Below are positions 18,701 through 30,000 of a stretch of DNA of 64,000 bases, one piece after another. Made by a program: the position numbers and the translations under genes. The notes under the pieces were generated by a model. That model was not told the origin of the DNA. It ran no database searches and saw only the letters and a program-made list of their open reading frames with translations. The DNA is taken from contig NZ_CP040005.1 in the NCBI RefSeq assembly GCF_005696555.1, forward strand, positions 2,728,001 through 2,792,000, read 5' to 3'. Position 1 is the first letter of the stretch. Each line of letters begins with the position of its first letter. The stretch is from Actinomyces sp. oral taxon 171 str. F0337. Lineage in GTDB: Bacteria > Actinomycetota > Actinomycetes > Actinomycetales > Actinomycetaceae.

Positions 18701-21700
18701 ACCCTGTCCGGCTCGACCACGAACATCACCGTGCCGCTTGACGGCATCGATCCCGACGGCGACTCGGTGAGTCTCGTGGGCCTCAACCAGGCCCCCTCCC
18801 TGGGCTCGGTGGAGATCAACTCCTCGTGGCTGACCTACACGCCCTCCGAGGGAGCCACCGGCACCGACACCTTCACCTACGTCGTCGAGGACCGCTTCGG
18901 CACCCAGGCCACCGGTACGGTCCGCGTGGGCGTCGCCCAGGCCTCACCGCTCAACGTGGCCCCGGTGGCCACCGATGACCTGGTCGTGGCCAAGCCCGGG
19001 CGCACCGTGGCCGTAGACGTCCTGTCCAATGACCTGGACACCGACGGCGACAGCCTGTCCCTGGAGGGCGACCCGGTCTCCAGCGACCCGTCCCTGGGCG
19101 TGTCCACCCGGGCCGGCCGCCTCGTGCTCGATCTGCCCGAGAAGGAGGGCAACCACTCGGTCACCTACACCGTCTCCGACGGTCGAGGCGGTACGGACAC
19201 CGGCACCGTCACCGTCCAGGTCTCGAGCAACGCCCCCCTGGCCAACCCGGTGGGCGTGGACGACTACGTGACCGTCGACCAGGTCGACGCCAACGGTCGT
19301 GTCACCGTCCCGGTCCTGGACAACGACAAGGACACCGACGGTTCGCCGTGGGACCTCAAGCTGTCCTCCTCCGACCCCGACGTCGAGGTGGGCAAGGACT
19401 CCCTGAGCCTCACGGTGGGCGAGACCCAGCGGCTCGTGCTCTACACGATCACCGACGCCGACGGGCTGACCGGCCACGCCGTCGTCGTGGTACCGGCCCG
19501 CTCGGCCCTGCGGCCCCGCATCAATCCCTCGGCCGTGCCCGCCCGCGTGCTGGCTGGCAAGACCACGGACATCAACCTGTCCTCCTACATCCTCACCCGT
19601 GAGGGCACCAAGCCCGTCATCACGGACACCTCCTCCATCCACATGGCCAAGGGCACCAAGGACGCCAAGGTCGCCTCGGGCGGGTCGGCGCTGTCCTTCA
19701 CCCCCGACTCGGGCTTCACCGGGCAGACCTCGGTGACCTTCACCGTGGCTGACGGCACCGGCTCGGACGCCCTGAGCTCGACACTCACACTGCCGATCAT
19801 CGTGGCGTCCTCGACGAACAGGCCGCCGACCTTCACCCCCACCGAGGTGACGGTGGCGCCCGGTGAGGGGACCGTGACGGCCAACCTGGCGGCCATGGCC
19901 ACCGACCCCGACCAGGGTGACAAGCTCTCCTTCCAGGCCGGTCCCGCCCCCGCAGGATTCGAGATCTCCCTGAGCGGCTCGACGCTGTCGGTCAAGGCCT
20001 CCGACAAGACCACCGAGGGCACCACGGGCTCCATCCCGATCACGGTCTCCGACGGCGTCAACCCGCCGGTGAGCGCCTCCCTGCCCGTCCGGGTCAGCGC
20101 CTCCAACAAGCCCCTCATGACCACGGCCCCGATCAACCTGGAGTCCCGCAACGGCGAGGCCGTCAGTGCGGACGTGTCCAAGGCGGTGAGCAACCCCTTC
20201 CCGGGCAAGCCGATCACCCTGTCGGGCACCCCGACGATCACCGCCGGCCAGGGCGCGATCAGCGTCTCCGGAACGACCGTGACGATCACACCGAACAGCG
20301 GGTTCCACGGCACCATCACCGCGCAGTACAAGGTGCTGGACTCCACTGGCTCCGAGTCCCGGGCCGTCACCGGCACCATCACCGTGCAGGTCGGTGGGGT
20401 GGCGCCCGCGGCCCCCTCCGGGGTGAGCGTGGCCCCCGTGGACGCCGACTCTGCGCGCGTGTCCTGGACCGACGGCTCCGCCAACGGCTCCCCCGTCACC
20501 GGCTACAAGGTGAGTGTCGACGGCGCCGAGCAGACCTGCTCGACCTCGAACTGCCTCATCAACGGTCTGGCGCCCGGTCAGAGCTACAGCATCCAGGTCG
20601 TGTCCACCAACAAGTACGGCGACTCCGAGGCCGCGACGGTGTCCTACCAGCACAACGCCACGGCCAAGACCCCGGCGGCGCCCACACTGGCGGCCGGCTC
20701 GGGCAGGCTCACCGTCGGCTGGACCGAGGTGGAGGATCCCTTCGGGGGCGCGACGACCTACGACGTGCGCCTGTCGGACGGAACCGTGCAGACGGGAATC
20801 GCCGGAGGATCAGCATCCTTCGACGTCGCCTCGGGACGCGCCTACACCGCTCAGGTGCGCGCCAGGTCGAGTCAGGGGACGGTCTCGGAGTGGTCCTCCC
20901 CGTCCAACTCGGTGACGCCCTACGGTGAGCCCGGAACCCCTGGGACCCCCGTCATCACCCCAAACGGGGACACGGTCAACGTCAGCTGGCAGGCGGCCAA
21001 CGGCAACGGAAGTCCCGTGAGCTACACGCTGCACTACTCCAACGGGCACACCAGTGACTCCAAGGACGTGGGAGGCGCAACCTCCACCACGGTCTCGGTC
21101 TCGCGCGGAACCTGGACCTTCTGGGTCGAGGCCGACAACGGTCACGGCTCCAAGACCTCGGGCCAGGCCAGCTACAGCTACAAGCCGGCCCCGCTGACAC
21201 CGTCGACCCCCGCCGTCAAGGCCACCGGCAACAGCGGCGAGCTGTCCGTGAGCGCCTCGCCCCGAGCCGGCAACGGCTGGAGCGTCGGCGAGCTGACGGT
21301 GGAGTACTCCGTCGATCAGGTCACCTGGACCAGCTCCTCGACCATTCGAGGACTGACCGATGGGCAGGCCTACACCGTCTACGCCCGCGCCAACGGAGGC
21401 GGGCAGTACTCCGACGTCGTCGCCTCCTCCCCGGTGACGCCCTACGGTCCGCCGTCGGCGCCCTCGGTCAGCTGTGAGCTCACCGGCAAGAAGCAGAAGA
21501 AGGTCTCCTGCTCCTGGAGCCCTGGGGCCAACAACGGCGCGAGCACCGAGTACGAGCAGACCGATGACGGCGGCAAGTCCGTGGAGAGCGTCGAGATCGG
21601 TGACACCTACGACGGCAAGCTCAAGCGCGGTGAGTCGCTCACCTGGTGCGTGCGGTCCAGGACCAACGCCGGCACCTCCGAGTGGGGCTGCGGCACCGTC

Positions 21701-22039
21701 ACCAGGCCGTCCAAGCAGGGCGATGACGACGACGATGACGATGACGACGATGACAAGAAGCAGGCCTTCCCGGTCGGCACCGAGACGCAGTTCTACGTGG
21801 ACCAGTCGCAGAGGTGCCATCCCTTCGGCCCCTGGGGCACCTGCTACCAGATGGTCTTCGACATCACCGGAAACCCCAATAGCACCATGTCCTGTGGCTA
21901 CTGGTACTGGGACACCTGGAACGGGCAGCCGGCCTGGAACGAGGAGGAGGTGGCCCTCGATAAGAACGGGTACGCCCGGCACAAGTTCCCCCACAGGACG
22001 CCTTACGTGAACCAGTCCATCATCTGCACCCAGCAGTAA
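15743..22039 (+). CDS. Giant single-pass surface protein with about 11 Ig-like and 5 FN3 modules
   Basis: A 2098-residue protein starting at GTG 15743, overlapping the previous stop. Residues 1-110 are cytoplasmic and Arg-rich, and one helix (about 112-130) places the rest outside. Residues ~135-480 form a beta-rich head with repeated YVWVT/SVSL-like strands, possibly a propeller. From residue 494 about eleven ~95-residue Ig/cadherin-like modules follow, several with VPVLDNDxDxDGD motifs. Five FN3 modules (about 1550-1990) come next, then eleven consecutive Asp (1994-2004). A final domain of about 90 residues has four or more Cys. It precedes moxR; in actinobacteria this pairing is common and functionally unsolved. 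A role in envelope architecture is inferred. Confidence 0.85.
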   Translation: MTTSRSDFETPDNPSGGIDSAAAAPGAGDGGGNRTGSGTAQTEPSATDRPGLLARAANALRPRRRTRAAQSDGVQDVGSGLTSGTTTSRLAATFRIPQSRAQRVRLRKRMSSLAAVVCVAALGTAAWLHDGVAQADLHLNDGGVWVTSTSKHLVARLNYPSREVDGTIRTSSSSFDVTQNAEDVLVPDSGDASVSSVDPAQVAFSGRTQLTKGVTIAQGGDRVMAVDKVQGTIRAARTKSAGSLAAAAPVVTGMPDVVAAIGVDGAIHAVSATSKSLVSLETDDKGWKEATNTSLKLTAGTDLAITAVGDQPVVLERGTGTLHLPEGKSVSLGASGLALQQPGPEADSVLVASRNELISIPLDGGKVTRTPSAKEGPTPEGVPAQPVRLGKCVYAAWSGSGQFVRSCSGLFSGGTDTVHNDKLAASSAPVFRVNRDAIVLNDLDTGSVWLPNEDLVLIEDWTDKTAQTDDNADQKDDSANTSESQTPPERTEENHAPKAVDDSFGVRPGRSALLPVLANDSDPDGDVLTATPQDNGGSLTATKAQGGLALRMDVPDNASGSYSVPYTADDGRGMSDSAVATVDVHGWDVNDAPKQITTPTLTVAEKASGSLDVLGHWLDPDGDDLYLVSAQGEGLDTKVSNEGTVTVRELGAGTGTRDLTVTVSDGQKTTSGVVKVDVQPAQSAKPIANADHVRVVAGSKAVVSPLDNDTSPSGGTLRLAAVQEAPAGTSITVDQQAGVFTFSTDANAQAQTYYLTYDVMDGANTAQGIVRVDVTPKADATVPPEAENDTALLRNGGSTTIAPLNNDFDPSGGILVLQSVNAPPDSGVTVTVVDHSLLQITAASTVPANLTVDYTVTNGTSSATGKVAIVPVTQSQPQPPVVTNDTAVVRAGDVVTVPVLDNDSSPAGLNLSVDSQVSLVGDELGTAWVSENTVRFRAGNQPGRTSYAYTAKDDQGQNASGVLTVEVRAQDAEHNSAPSPRNLEARTLSGSTTNITVPLDGIDPDGDSVSLVGLNQAPSLGSVEINSSWLTYTPSEGATGTDTFTYVVEDRFGTQATGTVRVGVAQASPLNVAPVATDDLVVAKPGRTVAVDVLSNDLDTDGDSLSLEGDPVSSDPSLGVSTRAGRLVLDLPEKEGNHSVTYTVSDGRGGTDTGTVTVQVSSNAPLANPVGVDDYVTVDQVDANGRVTVPVLDNDKDTDGSPWDLKLSSSDPDVEVGKDSLSLTVGETQRLVLYTITDADGLTGHAVVVVPARSALRPRINPSAVPARVLAGKTTDINLSSYILTREGTKPVITDTSSIHMAKGTKDAKVASGGSALSFTPDSGFTGQTSVTFTVADGTGSDALSSTLTLPIIVASSTNRPPTFTPTEVTVAPGEGTVTANLAAMATDPDQGDKLSFQAGPAPAGFEISLSGSTLSVKASDKTTEGTTGSIPITVSDGVNPPVSASLPVRVSASNKPLMTTAPINLESRNGEAVSADVSKAVSNPFPGKPITLSGTPTITAGQGAISVSGTTVTITPNSGFHGTITAQYKVLDSTGSESRAVTGTITVQVGGVAPAAPSGVSVAPVDADSARVSWTDGSANGSPVTGYKVSVDGAEQTCSTSNCLINGLAPGQSYSIQVVSTNKYGDSEAATVSYQHNATAKTPAAPTLAAGSGRLTVGWTEVEDPFGGATTYDVRLSDGTVQTGIAGGSASFDVASGRAYTAQVRARSSQGTVSEWSSPSNSVTPYGEPGTPGTPVITPNGDTVNVSWQAANGNGSPVSYTLHYSNGHTSDSKDVGGATSTTVSVSRGTWTFWVEADNGHGSKTSGQASYSYKPAPLTPSTPAVKATGNSGELSVSASPRAGNGWSVGELTVEYSVDQVTWTSSSTIRGLTDGQAYTVYARANGGGQYSDVVASSPVTPYGPPSAPSVSCELTGKKQKKVSCSWSPGANNGASTEYEQTDDGGKSVESVEIGDTYDGKLKRGESLTWCVRSRTNAGTSEWGCGTVTRPSKQGDDDDDDDDDDDKKQAFPVGTETQFYVDQSQRCHPFGPWGTCYQMVFDITGNPNSTMSCGYWYWDTWNGQPAWNEEEVALDKNGYARHKFPHRTPYVNQSIICTQQ

Positions 22040-22119
22040 CCGGATCATTAACCGGATCGATGCCCGGCACGCAACAAGTCACACACTCACCTCTCTCCAC
22101 CCGAAGGATCATTGATTCC

Positions 22120-23085
<966 letters not shown>

Positions 23086-23090
23086 GCCGC

Positions 23091-24473
23091 ATGCCGCCTC
23101 AGACGACGTCGCAGAAGCCTGCCCACCAGGCCCGTCCGGGTTCAGCGGGCGAGTCCGGTGCATCCGCCTCCTCCGCCGTATCACCCCCGAGGTCCTCGGG
23201 GGCTCCGGCGTCCTCGCCGTCCACGGCATCGGCTGCGTCGTCGACCTCCACGAGCACGGCTCTGACCGCCAGACCCGCGCGGTCCCGACTGACCGACGCG
23301 GTCGCGGTGCTGCTGCGGCCGCTGCGCTGGCTGCTGCACATCGTGACCCCGATCGGATGGGGCAGTCTGGCGCTGCTCGTGGCCTGTGGGCTGACCGGAG
23401 CAGTCATGGGCTGGCAGGAGGCATGGAGCGCCGCGGCCGCCGTCGGCATCGTCGTGGTGAGCGCCTGGCTGTGGCTCATTCCCCGCGCCGGCTACTCGGT
23501 CCACCACGACCTGCTCGAGCCCCGCGTCACCGTGGGCGACCACGCTCTCATCCGTCTGACCGTCACCAACCCCCGCGCCCGACCGCTGCTGCCCTCGCGC
23601 ATGGAGATGCCGGTGGGGCCGGGGCGGGCCGTCTTCGTCGTCCCGACTCTGACCCCTCGGGCCGTCCACGAGCGCGGCTTCGTCCTGCCCACCCAGCGTC
23701 GCGGCATCGTCACCGTGGGGCCGGTCCTGGCGGTCCAGCGCGATCCGGTGGGACTGCTCCAGCGCGAACGCTCCCTGAGCCCCGCGCAGGACATCCACAT
23801 CCACCCGCGCACCGTGCGTCTGGGCACGGTCCTGCACGGCGTCCTGCGCGACATCGAGGGCGCCGTCACCCAGGACCTGTCCAGCTCCGACGTCGCCTTC
23901 CACGCCCTGCGCGAGTACGTCCCCGGCGACGACCGGCGCAACGTCCACTGGCGCACCACTGCCCGCACCGGCCGCCTCATGGTGCGCCAGTTCGAGGAGA
24001 CCCGTCGCTCCAACCTGCTCGTTCTGCTGTCCACCCGTCAGGACGACTACGCCGGTGAGGAGGACTTCGAGACCGCGGTGTCCATCGCCTGCTCACTGGC
24101 CATGGACGCGATCCAGGACGGGCGCGAGGTCCGCTTCATCACCCAGATCGGTGCCCTGCCCACCTCCTCCGCCCTGCGGATGCTGGACACGTCCTGCCTT
24201 CTGAGCACCGGTGAGGACGACATCAGCTGCGACCTCCTGGTGCGACACGCCTGCACGGCGCACCCCGATGCCTCTATCGTCGTCCTTGTCACTGGTCAGC
24301 AGGTCGACCGTGCCGTCCTGGCCCGGGCTCGTGGCTTCGCTCCCCTGCCGATGGTGGTCGTTGCCCTGCGCGCGGGCCAGCACGGCCTGTCGCGTCACCA
24401 CGCCGGAACCATGCCAGTCGTGGACATGGACCGTCTTGAGCAGCTTCCCACCGCCCTGAGGCGAGCACTATGA
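23091..24473 (+). CDS. DUF58 membrane-associated protein
   Basis: A 460-residue protein. Two N-terminal helices (about 85-130: GWGSLALLVACGLTGAVMGW and the following segment) sit after a Ser/Ala-rich leader. The DUF58 signature is FHALREYVPGDDRRNVHW with the following ARTGRLMVRQFEE. DUF58 is a VWA-like fold and the usual partner of MoxR. The start could also be TTG 23082, which overlaps the moxR stop (TTGA) and would suit translational coupling; ATG 23091 is given here. Its own stop overlaps the next ATG. Confidence 0.9.
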   Translation: MPPQTTSQKPAHQARPGSAGESGASASSAVSPPRSSGAPASSPSTASAASSTSTSTALTARPARSRLTDAVAVLLRPLRWLLHIVTPIGWGSLALLVACGLTGAVMGWQEAWSAAAAVGIVVVSAWLWLIPRAGYSVHHDLLEPRVTVGDHALIRLTVTNPRARPLLPSRMEMPVGPGRAVFVVPTLTPRAVHERGFVLPTQRRGIVTVGPVLAVQRDPVGLLQRERSLSPAQDIHIHPRTVRLGTVLHGVLRDIEGAVTQDLSSSDVAFHALREYVPGDDRRNVHWRTTARTGRLMVRQFEETRRSNLLVLLSTRQDDYAGEEDFETAVSIACSLAMDAIQDGREVRFITQIGALPTSSALRMLDTSCLLSTGEDDISCDLLVRHACTAHPDASIVVLVTGQQVDRAVLARARGFAPLPMVVVALRAGQHGLSRHHAGTMPVVDMDRLEQLPTALRRAL

Positions 24474-27055
24474 CCCCCACGATGACCCCCACCACCGTCT
24501 CCCCTCGCACCGCGAGCTCCCCGCTCTCCGGCGCCTCACCCGCCGGGGCCCCCTCCCCGGCCGAGGCCCCCTCGCAGGCCACCGCCGAGCCCTCCGGCGG
24601 CTCGACCGGGTCGACCTCCTCCTGGTCGACGGCGACGTCGTCGCGCACGCGCAGCCTCTCCAGCAACGAGACGACTCGTCGAGCCCGCTCGGTCACCGGC
24701 GCCGGCCCGCTCCTGGCACGTCCCTCCCGACCGGCGCTCTCCGCCCGCCGCTTCCTGCCTCCCAGGCGCGGCGCCAAGCCGCCCACACCGGCGGCCGCCG
24801 CCCTTGAGCTGGTCCTGATGGCCGGGATCATCGCCGTCGGCGCGGTCCCCTTCCTGCCGGTCTTCGCCTCCGTGGTCGGCTGCCTCGCCGTCGGCTACGG
24901 CGCGCTCATCGGCACCCTGACCGCGTTGGTCTGCTCACGCCTGCGCCTGTCGGTGCTGCCGAGCATGGCGGCCCTGGCGCTGGTGCACGTCCTGGTGGCC
25001 CCCTGGCTGCTGACCGACGTCGGCTCCGGGACGGCGGCGATCAGGACCGTGCTGGGCTCCACGGTCACCGTGTGGCGCGACGCCCTGACCGTGCCGATGC
25101 CGCTGAGCTCCTTCAGCGGCATGACGGTGCTGCCGTGGATGACCGGGCTGGCGGTCTCAGCGCTGGCGACCCGCCTCATCCTGGCGGGTCGTGAGGTCCT
25201 GGCCGGCCTGACCCTCATCTGCCTGCCCGCCGTCGGCATCGGCTGGGGCGGGCAGGAGGCCGTGCGCCCCACCACGCTGGGCGTCCTGTTCGTCGTCGGG
25301 ATCCTGGCCCTGTGGACCTGCGGCTCCCTTCGTCAGCGGCGCAGCCACGTCGTTGAGGCCCTGGACCTGAGCTCCTTCTCCACGACCTCGGGCACCACGA
25401 GCGCCCGCTCCACCGGCGACCTCGGTCGGGCGGCCCTGCGCGGGACGGTCATCGCCGCCGTACTGCTCCTGGTCACCGCCCTGGCCGCCATGGTCCTGAC
25501 GCCCACCGCCCCCGCCTCCCGGACGGTGGTGCGCGACCTGTTCCAGCCGCCGCTGGACCTGACCGAGTACGCCAGCCCGCTGTCCCTGGTACGCACCCTG
25601 GAGACGGACAAGGCCCACACCCGGCTCATGAAGCCCACCAACCTGCCCTCGGGCGGACGCATCCGCATCGCCGCCCTGGACTCCTACGACGGCCTGTCGG
25701 CCCACATCGGTCAGAACGAGAACGGCCAGTCGCGCTTCGAGCGCATCGGCGACAAGACCCAGCTGACGGCCAACCGGCTCGACGGGCGCAAGCAGACCTC
25801 CTCCCTGACCATCGAGGACTACAGCTTCCCCTGGGTGCCCACCATGCCCGAGACGATCCGCATCGAGTCCTCCGGGCCACGTCAGTCCGCCCTGCGCGAG
25901 GGCATGTACTACGACAAGTTCTCCTCCACCGGGGTCGCCACCAGCGGCCTGGCATCGGGCGACGTCCTCACCGAGCGGGTCGCCCCCTACACCGCGCCCT
26001 CCGAGGCCGCTCTCAACAAGGCGACCCTGGCGCAGACCTCACTGGGACCGATCGAGCAGGTACCGCCGTCGGTGGCCTCTCTGGCCAAGGAGATCGTCGG
26101 GGCCGAGTCCAACCCCATCGCTCAGGTCCGGACGCTCCAGCAGCGCCTGCGCACGAGCTACTACTCCGACGGCACCAAGAGTCCCTCCCAACCCGGGCAC
26201 GGGGCCGCCCGCATCGCCTCCATGGTGGAGGCAGACTCCCTCGTCGGCGACGACGAGCAGTACTCGGTGCTCATGATGCTCATGTGCCGCTCGCTCAACA
26301 TCCCGGCCCGCGTCGTCATGGGCTTCGACCCAGCCACTGACGGCGACGCCAAGACCGTCACCGGCGAGGACGTCAAGGCCTGGGTGGAGATCCCCTTCGA
26401 GGACCTGGGCTGGGTGTCCTTCGACGTCACACCGGACCGTGACCAGGTTCCCCAGCAGCAGACCACCCAGAAGGTCTCCAACCCCGAGCCCAACGTCCTC
26501 CAGCCCCCGTTGCCCAACGAGGACCCGGCCCAGCTGCCGCCCAACTACGAGGACCCTCAGCGCGACGACCCTCAGGACAATGACAAGGGCGGTCTGCCGA
26601 CCGCGGTCATCGCCGTCGGCGGCTCCATCCTGGCGATCGCAACGATCGTGGGCTCCGTCCTGGGATGGAAGGCCTGGCGGCGCAGCCGACGACGCGCACG
26701 CACCGGCGTCGGTAAGGCCCTGGGCGCCTGGGAGGAGATCCTCGACCGGGCCCGCGACCTGGGGCGCTCCCCCGGGTGGGGAGCCACTCGGCGTGAGGCG
26801 GCAGCGCAGCTGGCGCCTCACTTCCCGCAGGTCGATCTGCCTCGATTCGCTGGAGCAGTTGATACCCAGGTCTTCAGCTCCGGGGAGCCGCCGTCGTACG
26901 CTCTAGGGGAGCTGTGGGAGTCCTCGGATGCGATCGTCCGCTCCATGGGGGCGGAGCGCTCGCGCCTGGGACGGGCATGGGCCCGTTTGTCCCCGCGCTC
27001 CCTTGTCCATCCCGCCGGGAGGCGGTCACGTCGACCCAGGAGGTTGCGGTCATGA
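24470..27055 (+). CDS. TgpA-like transglutaminase-fold membrane protein lacking catalytic Cys and His
   Basis: An 861-residue protein whose ATG overlaps the DUF58 stop. A cytoplasmic leader of about 100 residues is followed by about six helices (to ~220), then a large extracellular part. A transglutaminase-core module (about 540-660) precedes a C-terminal helix (about 705-725) and a cytoplasmic tail. In the core, the conserved GxC motif reads GDDEQYS, so the catalytic Cys is Asp595. HAW reads KAW, so the catalytic His is Lys636. The Asp of the triad (FDVTPD, Asp652) is kept. IPARVVMGF and GWVSFDVTP are otherwise canonical. This looks like a binding or scaffold version of the fold. Gene order (MoxR, DUF58, TGase) is the standard module. 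Confidence 0.9.
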   Translation: MTPTMTPTTVSPRTASSPLSGASPAGAPSPAEAPSQATAEPSGGSTGSTSSWSTATSSRTRSLSSNETTRRARSVTGAGPLLARPSRPALSARRFLPPRRGAKPPTPAAAALELVLMAGIIAVGAVPFLPVFASVVGCLAVGYGALIGTLTALVCSRLRLSVLPSMAALALVHVLVAPWLLTDVGSGTAAIRTVLGSTVTVWRDALTVPMPLSSFSGMTVLPWMTGLAVSALATRLILAGREVLAGLTLICLPAVGIGWGGQEAVRPTTLGVLFVVGILALWTCGSLRQRRSHVVEALDLSSFSTTSGTTSARSTGDLGRAALRGTVIAAVLLLVTALAAMVLTPTAPASRTVVRDLFQPPLDLTEYASPLSLVRTLETDKAHTRLMKPTNLPSGGRIRIAALDSYDGLSAHIGQNENGQSRFERIGDKTQLTANRLDGRKQTSSLTIEDYSFPWVPTMPETIRIESSGPRQSALREGMYYDKFSSTGVATSGLASGDVLTERVAPYTAPSEAALNKATLAQTSLGPIEQVPPSVASLAKEIVGAESNPIAQVRTLQQRLRTSYYSDGTKSPSQPGHGAARIASMVEADSLVGDDEQYSVLMMLMCRSLNIPARVVMGFDPATDGDAKTVTGEDVKAWVEIPFEDLGWVSFDVTPDRDQVPQQQTTQKVSNPEPNVLQPPLPNEDPAQLPPNYEDPQRDDPQDNDKGGLPTAVIAVGGSILAIATIVGSVLGWKAWRRSRRRARTGVGKALGAWEEILDRARDLGRSPGWGATRREAAAQLAPHFPQVDLPRFAGAVDTQVFSSGEPPSYALGELWESSDAIVRSMGAERSRLGRAWARLSPRSLVHPAGRRSRRPRRLRS

Positions 27056-30000
27056 CGATCACTGCTGACGCCCGTGGCAGCGCCTCGACCGCTGCGGGCC
27101 CACCGACGTCCTCCCACCTGCCCAATGAGACGGCGCGCCCCGGCGTCGTCAGCCCGTACGGTATGACGCCGACCGCCTCCGGTGATCCCCACGGTGGTGC
27201 AGCAGCGGCCCCCCGGGGCTCAGAGACCAGCACGGCCGAACCAGCTGGGCACACGCCGTCCCCGCATCAGCTCCCCCCGGCCCCGCTCCAGGCGCGCATC
27301 GTCGCCGGGGTCATCGACCTCGTCATCGGTTCGCTTCTGGTGGGGGGCCTGACCTCGGCCATCTGGCAGGTGGGCGGCCGCCCGGTCCTGACCAGCGGGC
27401 TCATCGCCTTCGGGGTGGTCGTCGGGGCGCGCTGGCTCGCTATCGCGACCACCGGCTGGTCCCTGGGAGGGCGGCTGCTCAGCATCCGCATGCTGGGGGC
27501 CCGCAACCAGGCCCCCTCACCGCTGGGGTCCTTCCTCCATGCCGATCTCATCCTGGCCGTCAGCATCTCCACTCTCGGCCTGGGCGGCATCGCGCTCATG
27601 CGCACCGCGGCCGCCGACCCCGAGGGACGTGGCTGGCACGACAAGCTCTCCGGGATGGTGCTGCTCAGCGCCCGTAGGGCGAAGCGTCCGAACCGGCCCA
27701 CTCCCTCAGCGACCCAGCCGGAGAGGCGTCCTGTGGCCGAGCCGGCCCCCACTGGTCGCCGGGCCGCTGCAGTGTCCGAAGTGCCGCGGCAGTCGTCCTC
27801 CCAGAACATCGGTGAGGCATGGGACGCCGCCAGGCGCGTGTCCCTCTCCTCCTCGCCCACTGAGCAGAGCGCTGCGAGCCAGGAGCCCGCCGCAACGCCG
27901 TCCTCACAGGCCGCTGGAGAGCAGGACGAGTCGGCCTCCCACCGTCAGCCCTTCGAGAGGACCGGCCGCAAGGCCGAGAAGAAGGCCAGGAAGGCGGCAC
28001 AGGCCAGGAAACGCGGCTCCCGTCCGAGCTTGACGAGCAGACGGGCCGATCAGGGGGCCGCGCAGGGCGCCGAGCACGTCACCACCGCGGGCGCCCAGAG
28101 CGCCACCGATGCCGGCGTCACCGACTCTTCTGGCAGGACCACGCACCCGACGACGTCGGATCCGGTCTCCTCCTCGATCCGCCGGCCCCGGCCTGCCCGG
28201 CCCGCCCGCCCGGGTCGCCCCGCGCGCCATGCCGGCCGCGCCCTGGCCGCCGGTTCATCCAGCGCCGCCGCCTACACCTCAGGGGCCTCTGCCGAGGGCT
28301 ACGGCATGAGCATGGATCCCGCAGCAACCGCGGCCACACCGTGGACCACGGCCAAGGCCGCCAAGGCGGCGACCGTGTCATCGTCCCCCTCCGCGAAGTC
28401 GGCGGCCTCCACCGGCCCGGCGGTCTCAGACGCCGACGCCGAGGCCGTCGCAGCCGCTTCAGCCACCCCCGTGGACCCTCAGGCATCCACCGCGATGTCC
28501 TTAGCCCAGGTCGTGTCCCGACCGGCGGTGGAGAAGCCCTCGAAGCCCGCGGCGGGGTCCGCGGAGAAGGATGCCTTCACAGCTGTTCCCAGGGAGCCCG
28601 CGGATGCCGCCGCCCCGCCCCAGGAGGACACGGAGGCAACATCGAGCAGTACCGCATCGTCGACATCACCCGAGCCAACCTCCGCAACACCGATCAAGAA
28701 GCAGGTCAAGAAGCGGTCGGTACCCGCACCATCGGGCTCCGCCTCGCAGATGGATGCCGAAACCGCTACGCTCCACGCCGTGGAGGACGACTCGTCGGAG
28801 TCCACGGACGGGGCCGAGCGGCCTTCGCCCCAGACCCACGCGCCACCCTCATCTCAGCGGCCGTCCGACACGACGACGCCCTCAGCGGAATCCTCCAAAA
28901 CTGCGGCCGATTCCGAGGCACCCCAGTCCTCCACGTCGCGAGATGCGACTTCCACACCACAAGTCCCGCGCTCGAAAGCCACAAAACCCGTAACATCACA
29001 GACGATGGAACCACGACACGCCCACACCCAACGCTGGAGGAATCAGTCCGGTCACACCGGCAAGAAGGCCTCCGGCTCATCCGCTGCACCCGCCGGGGAT
29101 CAGCGAGAGCCGGTGTCACAGCCCGGCGTTCCTCGTCGCGAGAGCCTCTTCACCACCGAGCGGCAGCGCTTCGCCGCCGGAGCGGGCCCAGCCCCGGAGG
29201 TGGCGCACACCTTTGACACGTCCAGCATCCTGCCCTCGGCGGACCGCAACACGCAGGCCCTCATCGACTCGGTGCCCTGGTCCTCGGTTCCCACCTCGGT
29301 CGATGCCGCCACGGTGGACTCCCTGCCCGATGGGGTCATCATCTCCGATGACGGCTTGTCCCAGCAGCCCGAGGAGGCTTCGACGCCACCGCAGCGTACG
29401 TCCCCGATGGACCTGACCAACCCCGCCACGGTGCCCGGTGGAGTGCCGGCGTCCTCGGAGGGCGACGCGCACCCGACTGTGCGCAGTCACCGCAGCCATG
29501 CTCGGGCCTCCGCCGACAGTGCGACGAGCACGGCCGCCCCGGAGGGGAGCTCTCCGCGCCGGTCCCACGCCTCGCACCGCTTCCAGGGGCCGGGATTCCC
29601 CTCGCCCGCGGACGAACAGGCAGCACCCGATGAGCCCCGCAGTGACGCCCAGGCCACTGAGGCCGGCGACACTCGTCACGAGCACCGAGCCCCCGCCCAG
29701 GCGCAGTCCCGGACCGGCACGTCCAGGCGCAGTGCCAGCAGCGGTATGCCGGAGGCAGCCACACCGGCCTCCGCCTCTGCAGGCGTCTCCCTGCCTCCTG
29801 CCACCCCGGTTCCTGCTGCGAGCCCTCAGGCCGCCACGCCGCCGCTCCCGTCGGCCTCGTCAGCTGCTCCGGCGCTGTCGGTGCGTCTCGTCCCGCTGCT
29901 GGGCGGCAACCCGATCCTTATCCACGAGCCCACGGTGGTGGGCCGCGACCCCGACAACATCTCGGCCTATCCCGGGGCGGAGCGCGTCGCTCTTGATGAC

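Noticed and set aside
18944..20653. 569-codon minus-strand frame inside the giant Ig/FN3 gene
   Set aside because: Typical high-GC shadow frame (Gly/Asp/His/Val-rich, no motif, no RBS).
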